The notes under the pieces are model-generated. The model did no database searches, was not told where the DNA came from, and saw nothing but the letters and a program-made list of their open reading frames with translations. From the NCBI RefSeq assembly GCF_026891095.1, contig NZ_JAPTNL010000013.1:47272-111271 (forward strand): a stretch of DNA of 64,000 nucleotides, read 5' to 3'. The stretch is from Roseovarius salincola (GTDB lineage: Bacteria > Pseudomonadota > Alphaproteobacteria > Rhodobacterales > Rhodobacteraceae). The position numbers and the translations under genes are program-made. Each line of letters starts with the position of its first letter. Within the stretch, counting starts at the first letter, position 1. This document shows, piece by piece, positions 63,524-64,000 of this stretch.

Positions 63524-63921
63524 ATGCGCAACCCCCCGACGCCCCCTTGTCGCGTTGTCCTTTAAGCCCTAATTAGAGGATTGGCGGGTGCTGCCCTTCT
63601 CGTGAACGGTTGCATTCCGGTGGCCTTAAGCAATTCCGAGGGAGCTGGCTCTGATCAGGCCGTGGTCTGGTTACCTCCGGCGCCCACCTGTATATACAGG
63701 TCCTCGGGAATGAGAGAACCAAACGGTTGCGTGCGGGCCCGCCACTTGATCCCGCGTACAAAACGTCTGTTTTGTACGCGGGTTTCGTACCAAAATCGGC
63801 ATGTGCCCGGAAAGTTTGGTACAAAACGCCGAAAACCCCTCAGAACAGCCCCGAAAAGTGACCGCATCACGCGTGGCGCGCGGCGGAAAACCGAGCGCCC
63901 GGGTAATCCCCCCGAAAATCA
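63524..63921. other. Non-coding region between mmcB and the right-edge IS
   Basis: About 400 bases without a convincing gene. It holds a 16-base palindrome ACCTGTATATACAGGT (63686-63701) and the second GTACAAAAC hairpin array (63751-63827). The rest is unassigned. It may be the scar or flank of the adjoining insertion. Confidence 0.6.
63751..63827. repeat. GTACAAAAC hairpin array, locus 2
   Basis: Two inverted repeats in tandem. First: CCCGCGTACAAAAC-GTCT-GTTTTGTACGCGGG (perfect 14-bp arms). Second: GTTTCGTACCAAA (63782-63794) against TTTGGTACAAAAC (63815-63827). It shares its cores, including the GTTTCGTAC variant, with the locus at 47882-47954. Confidence 0.65.
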
Positions 63922-64000
63922 GTGGTGTTCAAAAGTAGAATTTTCTCGGCAAGATATCTGAGGAGATTTACGATGAAGAACGGACGATACAGCGATGCAC
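63922..64000 (+). mobile_element. Probable left end of an IS3-type insertion sequence
   Basis: A TGGTGTTCAAAAGTAG-like terminal segment is followed by GAGGAGATTTACG and an ATG at 63973 opening MKNGRYSDA, the usual start of IS3-family OrfA proteins (MK-x-R-[FY]-[ST]-[DE]-x-Q). Only nine codons are visible, so family and completeness are uncertain. Confidence 0.5.

Noticed and set aside
63686..63701. ACCTGTATATACAGGT as an SOS box
   Set aside because: The gammaproteobacterial LexA site needs CTG-N10-CAG; here the spacing is 6. The organism uses GTTC-N7-GTTC.

Overview
The window is a stretch of high-GC chromosome from an alphaproteobacterium, most likely a member of the Rhodobacterales (Roseobacter group or a close relative). 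Several independent signs point there: a small DUF1127 gene followed by a four-hairpin CCUCCUCCC (CcsR-type) sRNA array; GTTC-N7-GTTC LexA boxes; a TTAA-N7-TTAAC CtrA box; a SAM-II riboswitch before metZ; a histidine tRNA with A73 and no encoded G-1; and many conserved small genes typical of the order. Almost all of it is dense, ordinary chromosomal coding sequence. No prophage, CRISPR array, plasmid gene or secretion island is visible. The left edge cuts a serine peptidase gene. The right edge cuts what looks like the left end of an insertion sequence.

Layout. 0-14 kb: a ThDP enzyme overlapping trkH, two small stress or structural genes, folE2, metZ with its SAM-II riboswitch, an esterase, a yciB/EamA membrane-protein group, mgtC, ftsY with a Pro-Glu linker, and a fused NuoE-NuoF diaphorase. 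14-26.7 kb: xseA and purD (divergent), ferredoxin, a lipoprotein, a decayed mrp pseudogene, the DUF1127/CcsR locus, an M20 peptidase, a cobalamin riboswitch in front of one small unknown gene, an AceE-like transketolase, and the divergent ACC deaminase/AcdR pair. 26.7-35.7 kb: SOS-controlled uvrD, an unknown gene under a CtrA box, an FMN alpha-hydroxy-acid oxidase under a LacI-type palindrome, pyruvate carboxylase and a phosphodiesterase. 35.8-42.6 kb: tRNA-Gly, the histidine genes hisB-hisH-hisA-hisF-hisE interleaved with opposite-strand small genes, rlmB and tRNA-Tyr. 42.7-50.4 kb: a glycosyltransferase-like protein, metY, a large Rhodobacterales-type membrane protein with GspL/PilP-like features, divergent cobT/cobS, and carD. 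50.6-64 kb: fdxA, an S4 protein, a SUV3-like helicase, TPR and SCP2 genes, hydrolases, pepF, rpoH, rluD, tRNA-His, and mmcB under a LexA box.

Functional links. Methionine synthesis by direct sulfhydrylation appears twice (metZ and metY). The stress response joins rpoH with the DUF1127/CcsR locus, which in Rhodobacter sphaeroides depends on RpoH sigma factors. DNA repair joins uvrD and mmcB through perfect LexA boxes. Cobalamin appears as cobT/cobS and, separately, as an apparently orphan riboswitch about 25 kb away.

The best candidates for something under-described are the B12 riboswitch with its lone small ORF, two matching intergenic hairpin arrays built from a GTACAAAAC core (47.9 kb and 63.8 kb), a gene-end repeat family with four copies, and the CtrA-box gene at 29.2-29.7 kb. 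I saw no large novel multi-gene system.
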